Part shown: one piece after another, positions 43,471 to 51,783 of the stretch
How positions within the stretch are numbered: the first letter of the stretch is position 1
How the letters are laid out: each line of letters opens with the position of its first letter
Source: CBDAQA01 sp965247815
Lineage (GTDB): Bacteria; Planctomycetota; Phycisphaerae; Tepidisphaerales; Tepidisphaeraceae
Length of the DNA stretch: 64,000 bases
Direction of reading: 5' to 3'
Assembly (NCBI GenBank): GCA_965247815.1
Contig: CBDFHW010000034.1
Span: forward strand, 248,001-312,000
Notes under the pieces: model-generated
Database searches by the model: none
Seen by the model: the letters and a program-made list of their open reading frames with translations, nothing else
What the model was told of the DNA's origin: nothing
Translations under genes and position numbers: made by a program

Positions 43471-45009
43471 GTGCCCGACATCGTGCTTACCACGTTCAAC
43501 GCCCGCTACGCGCATGCCGCGTTCGGTCTTCGTTACTTGATGGCAAACCTGGGGCCGCTGCAATCGCGCGCGACCGTGCTTGAATTCGAAATCAGCCATC
43601 GCCCGGTCGACGCCTTGGAGACGATTTTAGCGGCTTCGCCGCGGATCGTGGGCGTCGGGGTCTACATCTGGAACGTTACCGTCGCCACGCAACTGGTGGC
43701 CGAGCTGAAGCGGGTCCGGCGTGACATGATCGTCGTCGTCGGTGGCCCCGAAGTCAGCCATGAATCCGACCAGCAGGAGATCTGCCGACTCGCGGATTAC
43801 GTCGTCACTGGTGAGGCGGACCGGGCGTTCGCTGCGTTGTGTGAAAAGCTGTTGTCGGGCTCCCGGCCGTTGATGAAAATCATCCCCGCCGACCTCCCGC
43901 ACTTCGACGCACCCGCCGGTGCGGTGGCGTTGCCTTACGATCTGTACACGGACGAGGACTTGTCGCACCGAGTTGTGTATATCGAAGCATCGCGCGGGTG
44001 CCCGTTCAAGTGCGAGTTCTGTTTATCGTCGCTCGATGTGCCGGTGCGGAACGTGCCTTTAGAACCGTTTTTGGCGGCCATGGATCGCCTGCTCGCGCGG
44101 GGGTTGCTGCAGTTTAAGTTTGTCGACCGGACCTTCAATCTGAACCTGAATATCAGCCGGGCGATCCTGCAGTTTTTCCTGGACCGCCTGCGGCCGGGCT
44201 TGTTCCTGCATTTCGAGATGATTCCCGACAGGTTGCCCGAACCCCTGCGGGATTTGATTCGGCAGTTCCCACCGGGCGTGTTGCAGTTTGAAGTCGGCAT
44301 CCAGACGTTTAACAACGACGTCGCCCGGCTGATCAGCCGGCGTCAGGATTACGGTAAGCTCGCAGAGAACCTGCAATTTCTGCGGGACCAAACCGGCGTT
44401 CACGTGCACGCCGACTTGATCGTCGGTTTACCCGGCGAGACCGCGGACAGTTTCGGTGCGGGGTTCGACCGGCTCGTGGCGATGCGACCGCAGGAAATTC
44501 AGGTCGGCATGCTCAAACGGCTGCGGGGCACGCCGATCGTCCGACACGACGTCGAATGGGGCATGGTCTACAGCCCGCACCCGCCTTACGAAGTGCTTCA
44601 GACGAAACTGATCGATTTCCCGACGATGCAGCGGCTCCGGCGGTTCGGCCGGTACTGGGACTTGGTCGCCAACAGCGGTAATTTCGTCGACACCGCGCCG
44701 CTGATCTGGGGAGACGGCTCGGCGTTTCAGTGGATGCTGCGGTTTTCCGACTGGTTATTTTTGCAAGCCGGAAAGAGCCACGCAATCTCGTTGCACCGGT
44801 TAATGGAACTGATGCTGAGGTTTCTGACCACCGAGCAGAATCTCGATCCCAAGGTTGCCGCGGCCGCGATCTGGCGCGACTACCAGCGCGGGGGCCGGAG
44901 TGACCGGCCCGGTTTTCTCGCGCCGTTCGTCGAACAGGCCGACACGCGGGTAGTCCGGAAAAAACAGGGGCCGCAGCGGCAGGGCCGGCATCTGGCAAAA
45001 GTCGATTGA
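43471..45009 (+). CDS. B12-binding-domain radical SAM protein (DUF4080-like)
   Basis: A 512-residue radical-SAM enzyme. Residues 1-140 are a cobalamin-binding Rossmann domain (VLTTFNARYAHAAFGLRYLM; DMIVVVGGPEVSHES). Residues 168-400 are the radical-SAM barrel with the cluster cysteines in CPFKCEFC (residues about 177-184), followed by FKFVDRTFNLNLN, LQFEVGIQTFNNDVARLI and LIVGLPGETADSFGAGFDRL. The C-terminal part (about 400-480) fits DUF4080. The reaction is unknown; many relatives are methyltransferases or modify tetrapyrrole or lipid substrates. It starts with GTG. It stands alone, followed by the promoter of a small lipoprotein. Confidence 0.9.
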   Translation: MPDIVLTTFNARYAHAAFGLRYLMANLGPLQSRATVLEFEISHRPVDALETILAASPRIVGVGVYIWNVTVATQLVAELKRVRRDMIVVVGGPEVSHESDQQEICRLADYVVTGEADRAFAALCEKLLSGSRPLMKIIPADLPHFDAPAGAVALPYDLYTDEDLSHRVVYIEASRGCPFKCEFCLSSLDVPVRNVPLEPFLAAMDRLLARGLLQFKFVDRTFNLNLNISRAILQFFLDRLRPGLFLHFEMIPDRLPEPLRDLIRQFPPGVLQFEVGIQTFNNDVARLISRRQDYGKLAENLQFLRDQTGVHVHADLIVGLPGETADSFGAGFDRLVAMRPQEIQVGMLKRLRGTPIVRHDVEWGMVYSPHPPYEVLQTKLIDFPTMQRLRRFGRYWDLVANSGNFVDTAPLIWGDGSAFQWMLRFSDWLFLQAGKSHAISLHRLMELMLRFLTTEQNLDPKVAAAAIWRDYQRGGRSDRPGFLAPFVEQADTRVVRKKQGPQRQGRHLAKVD

Positions 45010-45020
45010 ATCCCGGCACT

Positions 45021-45050
45021 TTGACAATCCGCCGGGCGGTTCGGTACTAT
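45021..45050 (+). promoter_or_regulatory. Sigma-70-like promoter for the small lipoprotein
   Basis: TTGACA (45021-45026, perfect) and TACTAT (45045-45050) stand 18 bases apart, starting 12 bases after the previous stop codon. The leader to the ATG at 45109 would be about 50 bases. It is the best -35 match noticed in the window. Confidence 0.65.
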
Positions 45051-45108
45051 TCAATCCCGCCCGAAAGTTGTCGGGTTTCTCGTAGGTTCACCAAGGCGAG
45101 GCTGATTC

Positions 45109-45312
45109 ATGAAGAAGTTTGCTCTGCTTGCGATTCTGGCCGGGGGAATGCTGTTTTCCGCCGGGTGCGAGACGCCCGCGTACACGTCGCAGGAGCGCTT
45201 CCAGATGATCGGCCGCAACTGGGGTTACGAATACGAGCAGATCAACGATGATCTGGATCACATCTTCCTGCTCCGCCCGGCCGGGCACCTTTCGGAATGG
45301 AATATTCAATAA
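45109..45312 (+). CDS. Small lipoprotein
   Basis: A 67-residue lipoprotein. Signal MKKFALLAILAGGMLFSAGC places the lipid cysteine at residue 20 (lipobox FSAGC). The mature part, ERFQMIGRNWGYEYEQINDD then HIFLLRPAGHLSEWNIQ, is short and aromatic-rich. Comparable small lipoproteins recur in planctomycete genomes (from memory), but no function is known. It has its own strong-looking promoter, suggesting high expression. Confidence 0.8.
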   Translation: MKKFALLAILAGGMLFSAGCETPAYTSQERFQMIGRNWGYEYEQINDDLDHIFLLRPAGHLSEWNIQ

Positions 45313-45423
45313 TCAGTGGCAAGCCAGTGGCGTAGCCTGACCGGCGATTTTGGCCCGGTGCCGGGTAAGTGAGTCCACGGATCGTCTTTTTCGTTTATCA
45401 TTGCAGGACCGGCGACGCATAAT

Positions 45424-45444
45424 GCCGCCGATGGTGTCGGCGGG
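45424..45444. repeat. GCCGCCGAT palindrome, copy 2
   Basis: CCGCCGAT-GGT-GTCGGCGG differs from the copy at 36174 in the loop and one stem base (a G-T pair). Shared flanks CATAA.GCCGCCGATG.T.TCGGCGGG indicate common descent. It lies between the small lipoprotein and the next gene. Confidence 0.55.
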
Positions 45445-45479
45445 TTTCAGACCCGGATCATCAACGGATTTTAACTGCC

Positions 45480-46280
45480 ATGGCAGACGTCGAACCAAAG
45501 ATTTCGGATCCTGCGACTTCCTCTGATCCGTTCCAGCACTTGCACAAAATGTCGACCACGGCCGGGCTAGGCAGTGGGGACTACGTCGCGATCAGCGGGA
45601 CCGCGATCCTCGCCATCCTGCTCGGTGTCGCCAGTGCGATGGTGCTGTTCGACAACTGGCAATTGCTGGCAATCCCATTAGCCGGTGTAGTCTGCGCGAT
45701 CGTTGCGTTCCGGCAGATCGCCCGAAGCAACGGCACCCAATCGGGCGTCGCCATTGCCGCCACGGGGTTGGTGCTTTCGCTCGGATTCGGCGGGTTTTAC
45801 GGCGGCAAAACGATCTACTCGTCAATCCATACCCGATCCGACCGGGATCAGATTATCTCGGTCATCCAACAGTTCGGCAGCCTGCTCGGGCAGAAAAAAT
45901 TTCCGGCCGCGTACGTCCTGCTCGATGAACGGCTTAAAACCCGCGTGACACCCGCCACCTTCGAAGGCGTCGTCGCGAACGTCGCCAACTCGCCGTACTT
46001 GGGCCCCCTCCAGAATGCCGACTGGAACGGACTTATCGGGTTTGAAACCGACGAAGTCACCGGCGAAGCCCTCGCCAACGGCATGGTTCTGCTAAAATAC
46101 TCCCCCGACGAGCGCTTTTTTCGGCGCTTAGGAATGAGCTTCCGTAAAATTGACGGGAAATGGCTGATCGATCAGATCCCGGCCCTGTTCCCCGAAGAGA
46201 CGGGCCAGCCACAGCCAGGCGCGAAACCGCCGAAAGCTCCGACATTCGGACCCATGGGCCCCGCTGCACCGGGAAAATAA
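45480..46280 (+). CDS. DUF4190-like membrane protein with a soluble C-terminal domain
   Basis: A 266-residue protein with three hydrophobic segments at about residues 35-105: VAISGTAILAILLGVASAMV, LLAIPLAGVVCAIVAFRQIA and GVAIAATGLVLSLGFGGFYG. Their glycine pattern is that of DUF4190-type membrane proteins. The C-terminal half is a soluble, mixed domain (ISVIQQFGSLLGQKKFPAAY then FFRRLGMSFRKIDGKWLID) resembling NTF2-like or DUF4019-like extracytoplasmic domains in its last strands. It ends in a Pro-rich tail. The partner is unknown. Confidence 0.7.
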   Translation: MADVEPKISDPATSSDPFQHLHKMSTTAGLGSGDYVAISGTAILAILLGVASAMVLFDNWQLLAIPLAGVVCAIVAFRQIARSNGTQSGVAIAATGLVLSLGFGGFYGGKTIYSSIHTRSDRDQIISVIQQFGSLLGQKKFPAAYVLLDERLKTRVTPATFEGVVANVANSPYLGPLQNADWNGLIGFETDEVTGEALANGMVLLKYSPDERFFRRLGMSFRKIDGKWLIDQIPALFPEETGQPQPGAKPPKAPTFGPMGPAAPGK

Positions 46281-46515
46281 ATCCCGCGCCTGCGGCTGTT
46301 CCAACTACGGCATTGACTTCAGGCCCAGCCAGTTTTTGCAGTAACTTTCGGTTCTTCCCAGGTTTTAAAGTTCGACCCTGCCAGCGTCCGATAACTAACC
46401 GGTTCGCGACACGCGGAAGGTTCCCTCAGTTGCCAGGGCGATTCCGCCGATACCGGCCAAAGGAACGGCACGGCTCATAGTGTTCGCGTGCACGCTCCGA
46501 ATAAGGCACGGCGAC

Positions 46516-47763
46516 ATGGCGATCTTCAGCAAAGCAGCGACGGGCAGAATCCTGGCCAGTATCACCGCGACGGCGGCACTTTCAGGATGTACGTCCCTCC
46601 ACAAAAATCCAAATCCGCCCGCCACGCAATCGGTCGTCATGGTCGGACCGCAGTCGGGTTCGACGACCGGCGTTGCCGCCCAGCCCCCGGCCGACGACAT
46701 CGACGCCTTCAACGCCGAAGGCAGCTCCGCCGTCACCCCCGCGGGCCCGACACCCAACGTCAATGTTTTCGGTGAACTCGGTGGCTCGCCACGCGGGCCC
46801 GGGAAGCTGATCGGCGACGAAGGGTTTCAGCAGCACACGTTCGCCGACGAAGGGTATGACGCCGACGTGTCGATCGACCCCACCGGCAAATGGATGGCCT
46901 TCGCCAGCACCCGGCACAGTGAACACGCCGGCATTTACGTCCAGCGCGTCGACGGGACGGCCGTCACAAAACTCACCAGCGACGACTCCGACAATGCCTT
47001 CCCGGTCTTCAGCCCCGACGGCAAGCAGATCGCGTTTTGCTCGACCCGCAGCGGGACCTGGAACGTCTATGTGATGGACACCGAAGGCCGCAACACGGTG
47101 ACCGTCACCAACGGCAGCAGCCAGTGCATTCACCCGAGTTACAGCCCCGACGGTGCGCAATTGGTCTACAGCTCACTGGGCACCCGCAGTAACCAGTGGG
47201 AACTGTGGACCGTGAACCTGACCAGCAGCGAACGCCGGCAAATCGGCTACGGATTGTTCCCGTCATGGTCCCCGTCCAAGGACGGCGACAAGATCGCCTT
47301 CCAACGGGCCCGCCAGCGCGGGTCGCGGTGGTTCAGCTTATGGACGCTCGATCTGGTCGACGGCGAAGCCCGCCACGTCACCGAGGTCGCGGTTAGTTCG
47401 AACGCCGCGATCGTTTCTCCGTCCTGGAGCCCCGACGGCAAACGGCTGGTCTTCGCGACCGTGCTGGACCCGAACCACGGTGAAAAGAAAACCACTGCCG
47501 GTTCGACCCGCGGCGAACAGGACATCTGGACGATCGACGCCGACGGCAACGACCGTCGACGCATCACAGACGGCAACGGCGTCAACCTGACCCCGTGCTG
47601 GGCCAGTGACAACCGGGTTTACTTCGTCAGCAATCGAAGCGGGAACGAGTCGGTCTGGTCGGTCAGACCCGAGACCGGAAAGGTGTTCACCGCTTCGGCC
47701 CCCAAGGCCGAGAAACCAAAAGACGCGCTGACCGAAACCGATACGCGGGACGCGGATCGGTAG
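46516..47763 (+). CDS. TolB-like beta-propeller lipoprotein
   Basis: About 415 residues. The start at 46516 gives a lipoprotein signal MAIFSKAATGRILASI with lipobox LSGC (cysteine near residue 25). From about residue 115 the chain is a propeller of WD40-like PD40 repeats: SIDPTGKWMAFASTRHSEHA, FSPDGKQIAFCSTRSGTWNV, YSPDGAQLVYSSLGTRSNQ, WSPSKDGDKIAFQRARQRGS and WSPDGKRLVFATVLDPNH, then CWASDNRVYFVSNRSGNESV. Such proteins, like TolB, sit in the periplasm and bind partner proteins. The tail is lysine- and glutamate-rich. It is followed by a TAGTTGTTAG-type hairpin, then another lipoprotein gene. Confidence 0.85.
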   Translation: MAIFSKAATGRILASITATAALSGCTSLHKNPNPPATQSVVMVGPQSGSTTGVAAQPPADDIDAFNAEGSSAVTPAGPTPNVNVFGELGGSPRGPGKLIGDEGFQQHTFADEGYDADVSIDPTGKWMAFASTRHSEHAGIYVQRVDGTAVTKLTSDDSDNAFPVFSPDGKQIAFCSTRSGTWNVYVMDTEGRNTVTVTNGSSQCIHPSYSPDGAQLVYSSLGTRSNQWELWTVNLTSSERRQIGYGLFPSWSPSKDGDKIAFQRARQRGSRWFSLWTLDLVDGEARHVTEVAVSSNAAIVSPSWSPDGKRLVFATVLDPNHGEKKTTAGSTRGEQDIWTIDADGNDRRRITDGNGVNLTPCWASDNRVYFVSNRSGNESVWSVRPETGKVFTASAPKAEKPKDALTETDTRDADR

Positions 47764-47770
47764 GGTTGGG

Positions 47771-47835
47771 GAAGTTGCTAGTTGTTAGTTGTTAGTAAGA
47801 GGGAAAACCTTCTTTACTAACAACTAACAACTTCT
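47771..47835 (+). repeat. TAGTTGTTAG-type palindromic repeat, intergenic copy
   Basis: Arms AGTTGTTAGTTGTTAGTAAG (47780-47799) and CTTTACTAACAACTAACAAC (47812-47831) pair nearly perfectly around GGGAAAACCT. It lies between two co-directional lipoprotein genes, could act as an attenuator, and is the sister of the copy inside the indolepyruvate oxidoreductase at 10753-10840. Confidence 0.75.
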
Positions 47836-47853
47836 TCTCACACGGATGAAAAC

Positions 47854-48627
47854 ATGCGACAGATGCGGAGCATCTCATTGTGTTTGCTGGCGGTGATCGC
47901 CGGGTGCGTGACACCTAAATACGGCGTCGAACGCCAACTCAGTGTCCGCGACGGAACTCACCCCGTCTGGGCGGTCGCACCGGCGATTAACCTCAGCGGG
48001 GAGTCCGCAGTCGACCCGATCCTTCAGGCGGATCTGGTCTTCGAACAACTGCAGGCCGTCAACAACTTGACTGTGATCCCCGTCAACCGTGTCGTGCAAG
48101 TGTATGCCGCGTTGCACATCGACAAAGTCGAATCCGAAGATCAGGCGGCGGTGGTCTGCCGGCAGCTCGGTTGCGACGCGCTGCTGGTCCCCACGGTGAC
48201 GCGTTACGACCCGTACGACCCGCCGAAGGCCGGCATCGCATTACAGCTCTTGAACGCCGTCAAAGCCGCACCGTCGCAGCAGGTCGATGCCCGAGAACTG
48301 GTCCGCGAAGCAGCCCCGAATATCACGCAGACCTTGCCGGTGAATCCGCCTTTCATTCAGGTCGTCGGGATGTACGACGCGTCGAACGGGTCGGTCCGGG
48401 ACGCCGTGCTGCTGTACGCCAAAGGCCGTAACGACCCGACCGGGCCGCTGAAAACCAAAGAGTATTTCGTCAACATGGACCGCTACTGTGGGTTCGTCTA
48501 CCACACGCTGATTACGCAGATGCTCGAGCGTGTGACGGGCCAGCCGGCGGAGCTGCCGTTGCCCCCCGAGCCGAAGGGGATGGCCGCGCTCGCCCGCGAC
48601 CTGGAGTCGGTTTCTCTGTCCAGATAG
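47854..48627 (+). CDS. Lipoprotein resembling CsgG/GNA1162-type envelope proteins
   Basis: A 257-residue lipoprotein. The signal ends in LLAVIAGC (lipid cysteine at residue 18). The mature domain (VWAVAPAINLSGESAVDPIL; LQAVNNLTVIPVNRVVQVYA; DQAAVVCRQLGCDALLVPTV) resembles the alpha/beta fold of CsgG-like and GNA1162-like lipoproteins, in which a small-molecule or protein-complex role is proposed; the match is by pattern only. The C-terminal region (PFIQVVGMYDASNGSVRDAV) ends in a serine-rich tail. It follows the propeller lipoprotein after 90 bases and may share its transcript. Confidence 0.65.
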   Translation: MRQMRSISLCLLAVIAGCVTPKYGVERQLSVRDGTHPVWAVAPAINLSGESAVDPILQADLVFEQLQAVNNLTVIPVNRVVQVYAALHIDKVESEDQAAVVCRQLGCDALLVPTVTRYDPYDPPKAGIALQLLNAVKAAPSQQVDARELVREAAPNITQTLPVNPPFIQVVGMYDASNGSVRDAVLLYAKGRNDPTGPLKTKEYFVNMDRYCGFVYHTLITQMLERVTGQPAELPLPPEPKGMAALARDLESVSLSR

Positions 48628-48696
48628 TTCAATTTATTGCGTCATTTACGCGAAATCGGACTCACCGCACACGCCGGTTATTCCGATCGTAAGGAT

Positions 48697-48948
48697 ATGC
48701 GAATGGGCAACGATTCGGAGACACCACAGATGCAGGGCATGAAAACATTAAGTTTGATGAAGGGCAAAGACCATTTCTGCTTCCGGTACGAGACCGGTCA
48801 GGAATCCAAAGTGCTCGACGCGCTGATCGACATGGTCAATCGCCGTGACATGTCCTTCGACTGGTTCGACGCCGCGGTGCTCTCGCACCAGCTCGGTCAG
48901 CATTTGGCAAAAGAATTGAAGCCGTATTTGCCGAAGAAAGCTGCGTAG
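48697..48948 (+). CDS. Small conserved-type protein of unknown function
   Basis: About 83 residues, cytoplasmic, no family recognised. Core: LMKGKDHFCFRYETGQESKV then LDALIDMVNRRDMSFDWFDA and LSHQLGQHLAKELKPYLPKK. The pattern is one mixed alpha/beta domain with a long final helix. AAGGA lies close before the ATG at 48697; a second ATG two codons later is better spaced. It stands between a lipoprotein gene and the Xer recombinase. Confidence 0.6.
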   Translation: MRMGNDSETPQMQGMKTLSLMKGKDHFCFRYETGQESKVLDALIDMVNRRDMSFDWFDAAVLSHQLGQHLAKELKPYLPKKAA

Positions 48949-49159
48949 GGTTATTGGTCTAAGAACACACGCGAGTGTTTTCCAACGCCAGTCTCCCGCC
49001 GGTCACCGATCCCGTGCAACGGGAACGTCAAGACCGGCTGTGTCGAGCGATCGACCGTGTGACGAGGATCGTCCACGCGTGGGCCGTCCTGGCGAATCAT
49101 TCGCCGGCGGCAAATTCTTCTGGATTCCCCGCGCCCGCGACTCTCGCGACCCGGTACCT

Positions 49160-50401
49160 ATGACCAGTGCCACCGCCACTTTCGAATCTGTTTCCACGCC
49201 GACGCTTTCTGCGTCGTCGTCCTCTCCGCCGAAGATCGCCACCGGCGCGAGCGACCGTGCGGTCCCGGAAAAAAACTTTCCGCCGCTGGTACGCCAGTTC
49301 CTCGACTACCTCAAGCTCGAGAAACATTTCAGCGATTACACCGGTAAAAGCTACGGCGCGGACCTGATCCAGTTCTCGCAATTCCTCGGCGGCGAGATCG
49401 GTCAGTCGCACCAGACGCCGCAGACTCCCGAGCAGGCTTCCGCGTCGATCGACCAGAAGCTGATCCGGGCCGAGGCGATCACCGTCCGCGAGTTCCTCGC
49501 GTACCTGTACGCACAGAATTACACCAAGAGCACGACCGCCCGCAAGCTCGCAACGCTGCGGAGCTTCTTCAAGTTCCTAAACCGCAGGGGCCTTGTAACG
49601 GGCAGCCCGCTGACCGCGATCCGCACGCCCAAGCAGGAAAAACGCCTGCCCAAGTGTCTGGACCTGGAACAGGTTCAGAAGCTGATGGACGCCCCCGGTG
49701 ACGGCGACATTCTTTCGGCCCGCGACAAGGCGATGCTCGAAGTGCTCTATTCGAGCGGCATTCGCGTCAGCGAACTGGTCGAGCTCGACATGGCCGACAT
49801 CGACCTGCAGGAAGGCGTGCTCCGCGTCAAAGGCAAGGGCCGCAAGGACCGCCTGACGCCCATCGGCAGCCAAGCAATCGCCGCCGTGCAGCGGTACTTC
49901 GAAATGCGGATGGCCGAGCCGAAACTGTCGAGCAAGACGACCGGCCGGGTGTTCCTCAATAAGCATGGTGAATCGCTCAGCACCCGAAGCGTCCGCCGCA
50001 AACTCGACAAATACCTGGTGTCGGCCGGCCTCGACCCCGGTATCAGCCCGCACACGCTCCGGCACAGCTTCGCGACGCACCTGCTGAACAACGGCGCCGA
50101 CCTCCGCAGCGTGCAGGAATTGCTCGGTCACCAGAGCCTGAGCACGACCCAGGTCTACACGCACCTGACGACGAGCCGGATGAAACAGGTCTACGACCAG
50201 GCCCACCCGCGGGCCGACGTGTCGACCGCTTCGTCATCGGGCCTGACGGCTCCTGATGCCGCCACGGCGCGGGCCGTCACCAGCCCGGCCGCGACGGCAG
50301 GTTCGACGCTCGAAGCCGGCGGGCATCACCCGATCCCGCACCCAGCCAACGCGCAGTCGAACGCAACCGCGCGACCTTTTTTCCCGGCCAAAGCCGGCTG
50401 A
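49160..50401 (+). CDS. Tyrosine recombinase of the XerC/XerD type
   Basis: Probably resolves chromosome dimers at dif, or acts as an integrase-like recombinase. About 413 residues. After 40 polar residues comes the SAM-like core-binding domain (FLDYLKLEKHFSDYTGKSYG, ALSRREFLAYLYAQN-type helix), then the catalytic domain with all key residues: Arg in SGIRVSELVELD, Lys in KGKGRKDRL, HTLRHSFATHLL (His-x-x-Arg), GHQSLSTTQVY with the nucleophile tyrosine in TQVYTHLT. About 60 Ala/Pro-rich residues extend the C-terminus beyond the usual 300. The start at 49160 is the first ATG that leaves a plausible leader. A very strong terminator follows. Confidence 0.9.
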   Translation: MTSATATFESVSTPTLSASSSSPPKIATGASDRAVPEKNFPPLVRQFLDYLKLEKHFSDYTGKSYGADLIQFSQFLGGEIGQSHQTPQTPEQASASIDQKLIRAEAITVREFLAYLYAQNYTKSTTARKLATLRSFFKFLNRRGLVTGSPLTAIRTPKQEKRLPKCLDLEQVQKLMDAPGDGDILSARDKAMLEVLYSSGIRVSELVELDMADIDLQEGVLRVKGKGRKDRLTPIGSQAIAAVQRYFEMRMAEPKLSSKTTGRVFLNKHGESLSTRSVRRKLDKYLVSAGLDPGISPHTLRHSFATHLLNNGADLRSVQELLGHQSLSTTQVYTHLTTSRMKQVYDQAHPRADVSTASSSGLTAPDAATARAVTSPAATAGSTLEAGGHHPIPHPANAQSNATARPFFPAKAG

Positions 50402-50418
50402 ATCTGAAATCAGATGTT

Positions 50419-50462
50419 AAAGCAAGACGGGCACGGCGATCTCGCCGTGCCCGTCTTGCTTT
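50419..50462. terminator. Bidirectional terminator after the Xer gene
   Basis: AAAGCAAGACGGGCACGGCG (50419-50438) pairs perfectly with CGCCGTGCCCGTCTTGCTTT (50443-50462), giving a stem of about 21 bases with A and T tails on either side. It lies between convergent genes and can serve both. Confidence 0.85.
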
Positions 50463-50480
50463 GAACAAAGACTGTCGAAA

Positions 50481-50936
50481 TTACTTGATCAATCGAACGG
50501 CGAACGGATACCGGTAATAAACGCCCGAGTTGGCTTTGACGGCCGCGATGATCGAGAAAATAATCCCCGCCAGTCCGAGCCCGATCAGCAGGATCAGCCC
50601 CACGCCGATGCAGATCGTCGGAGAGACGATCAACGCCGCGAGCAGAATCGTGATGTGAAAATTGACCGCTTCTTTTCCCTGGTCGTCTACGAACGGCATC
50701 TCATTTTTCTTGATCAGCCAAATGACCAGCGGTCCCAGGATCGACGGGATGCCCACGAATTGGACCAGTGCCGATAGATGACAGAGCATGCCCCACATCT
50801 TTGCGTTGCTGTCGGTGATAATTTCCGTCGGCGCGGGCGGGGGCGCGAACATGCCCTGCTTCGGCGAGACCCCGTAATTCAACGGTTCGGCCGGGGAGGT
50901 CTGATCAATCGGCGGCATGGGATTTTCTTCAGTCAT
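50481..50936 (-). CDS. DUF4870 membrane protein
   Basis: A 151-residue small membrane protein of the DUF4870 (Tic20-like) family, function unknown. The N-terminal 45 residues are Pro-rich. The family signature is MWGMLCHLSALVQFVGIPSI, then GPLVIWLIKKNEMPFVDDQG and KEAVNFHITILLAA, with further hydrophobic stretches TICIGVGLILLIGLGLAGII and the ending YYRYPFAVRLIK. It is separated from the Xer gene by a strong bidirectional terminator. Confidence 0.88.
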   Translation of the reverse strand: MTEENPMPPIDQTSPAEPLNYGVSPKQGMFAPPPAPTEIITDSNAKMWGMLCHLSALVQFVGIPSILGPLVIWLIKKNEMPFVDDQGKEAVNFHITILLAALIVSPTICIGVGLILLIGLGLAGIIFSIIAAVKANSGVYYRYPFAVRLIK

Positions 50937-51020
50937 CGCAATTCCCTTTCCTGGAAGAAATGAAAACGTCCCGGCATCGGGCTTGTCACCCGATCACTAT
51001 GCCGTAGCACGGCCGGACAT

Positions 51021-51617
51021 TCAACGGGAAACCGCAGGTTGTTGCTTGAATCCGCGAAGCCACGCCCGCCGCCACTCGGGCATCTGTTCGAACGTCAGCG
51101 TCGCCCACAGGCCGCGCTTTTTCTTTCGCGCCTCGGCCTCGGCCGGGTTGATCATCCCGCTCATGACGTCCGCCTGCCGGCGGTCCGCGAACGCCATCCC
51201 GGCTTTGACTAACTCGCCATTGAGACAACTGCCGTCGATATACGCGTACGCTTCGAGTCGCCCCAGCGAGTTTCGAGTCTCGGGTGATTTCAGCAGCAGG
51301 GTGACTTCCGCGTTGGTCGTTCGCGCGGTGAGAAACGTCTTTGCCGCCGTGGAACTGTCGTCCGTGACAATCCCGGCCAGCTTCACGGTTTGAACCGACC
51401 CATTCGGTGCGACGATTCGCAGTGTGTCACCGCCGGCGACGGATTGGACGCGAAAGCGATGATGATCAAAAACGCGCCAGTCATCGAACGGCCCCGCGAG
51501 ATGCGCCGTCACAACCGACGCAGCGAACAACGTGAATAGTAAAGTGACGACCAAACGTCGGAGACGTCGCCGACGTAGGTACGCTTCGCTCGCGAGATGT
51601 CGAACTATTTCCTGCAA
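51021..51617 (-). CDS. Staphylococcal-nuclease-like protein with degraded active site
   Basis: A 198-residue membrane-anchored protein: one helix at about residues 20-42 (LRRLVVTLLFTLFAASVVTA), then an SNase-like barrel (VAGGDTLRIVAPNGSVQTVK; NSLGRLEAYAYIDGSCLNGE; LVKAGMAFADRRQADVMS; AEAEARKKKRGLWATLTF). Compared with the staphylococcal nuclease pattern RxxxxDTPE, it reads KLAGIVTDDSS: the catalytic arginine is lysine, the calcium-binding aspartate is valine and the glutamate is aspartate. The later GR...AYxYxDG block is kept. It is therefore probably not a nuclease of the normal kind and may only bind a ligand. Confidence 0.7.
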   Translation of the reverse strand: MQEIVRHLASEAYLRRRRLRRLVVTLLFTLFAASVVTAHLAGPFDDWRVFDHHRFRVQSVAGGDTLRIVAPNGSVQTVKLAGIVTDDSSTAAKTFLTARTTNAEVTLLLKSPETRNSLGRLEAYAYIDGSCLNGELVKAGMAFADRRQADVMSGMINPAEAEARKKKRGLWATLTFEQMPEWRRAWLRGFKQQPAVSR

Positions 51618-51636
51618 GGACGCGAGTATGCACCCT

Positions 51637-51724
51637 AATAGCCCGGCCCGGAAGGGCGGGGATCGATTTCGCGATACGCGCTTTTCATCGATCGATCCCC
51701 GCCCTCCCGGGCTGGGCTATCAAA
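51637..51724. repeat. REP-like inverted-repeat element, copy 2 (RAYT-flanking)
   Basis: AATAGCCCGGCCCGGAAGGG then CGGGGATCGAT pairs with ATCGATCCCCG then CCCTCCCGGGCTGGGCTAT across a short centre. It lies directly downstream of the original 3' end of the RAYT gene, on the far side of the IS3 insertion. Confidence 0.8.
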
Positions 51725-51783
51725 AGATGTCGTCGGGGATCGTGGGTTGGGCTTCCCCACCAAGCGCGGGCGCTGCGGAGGGG

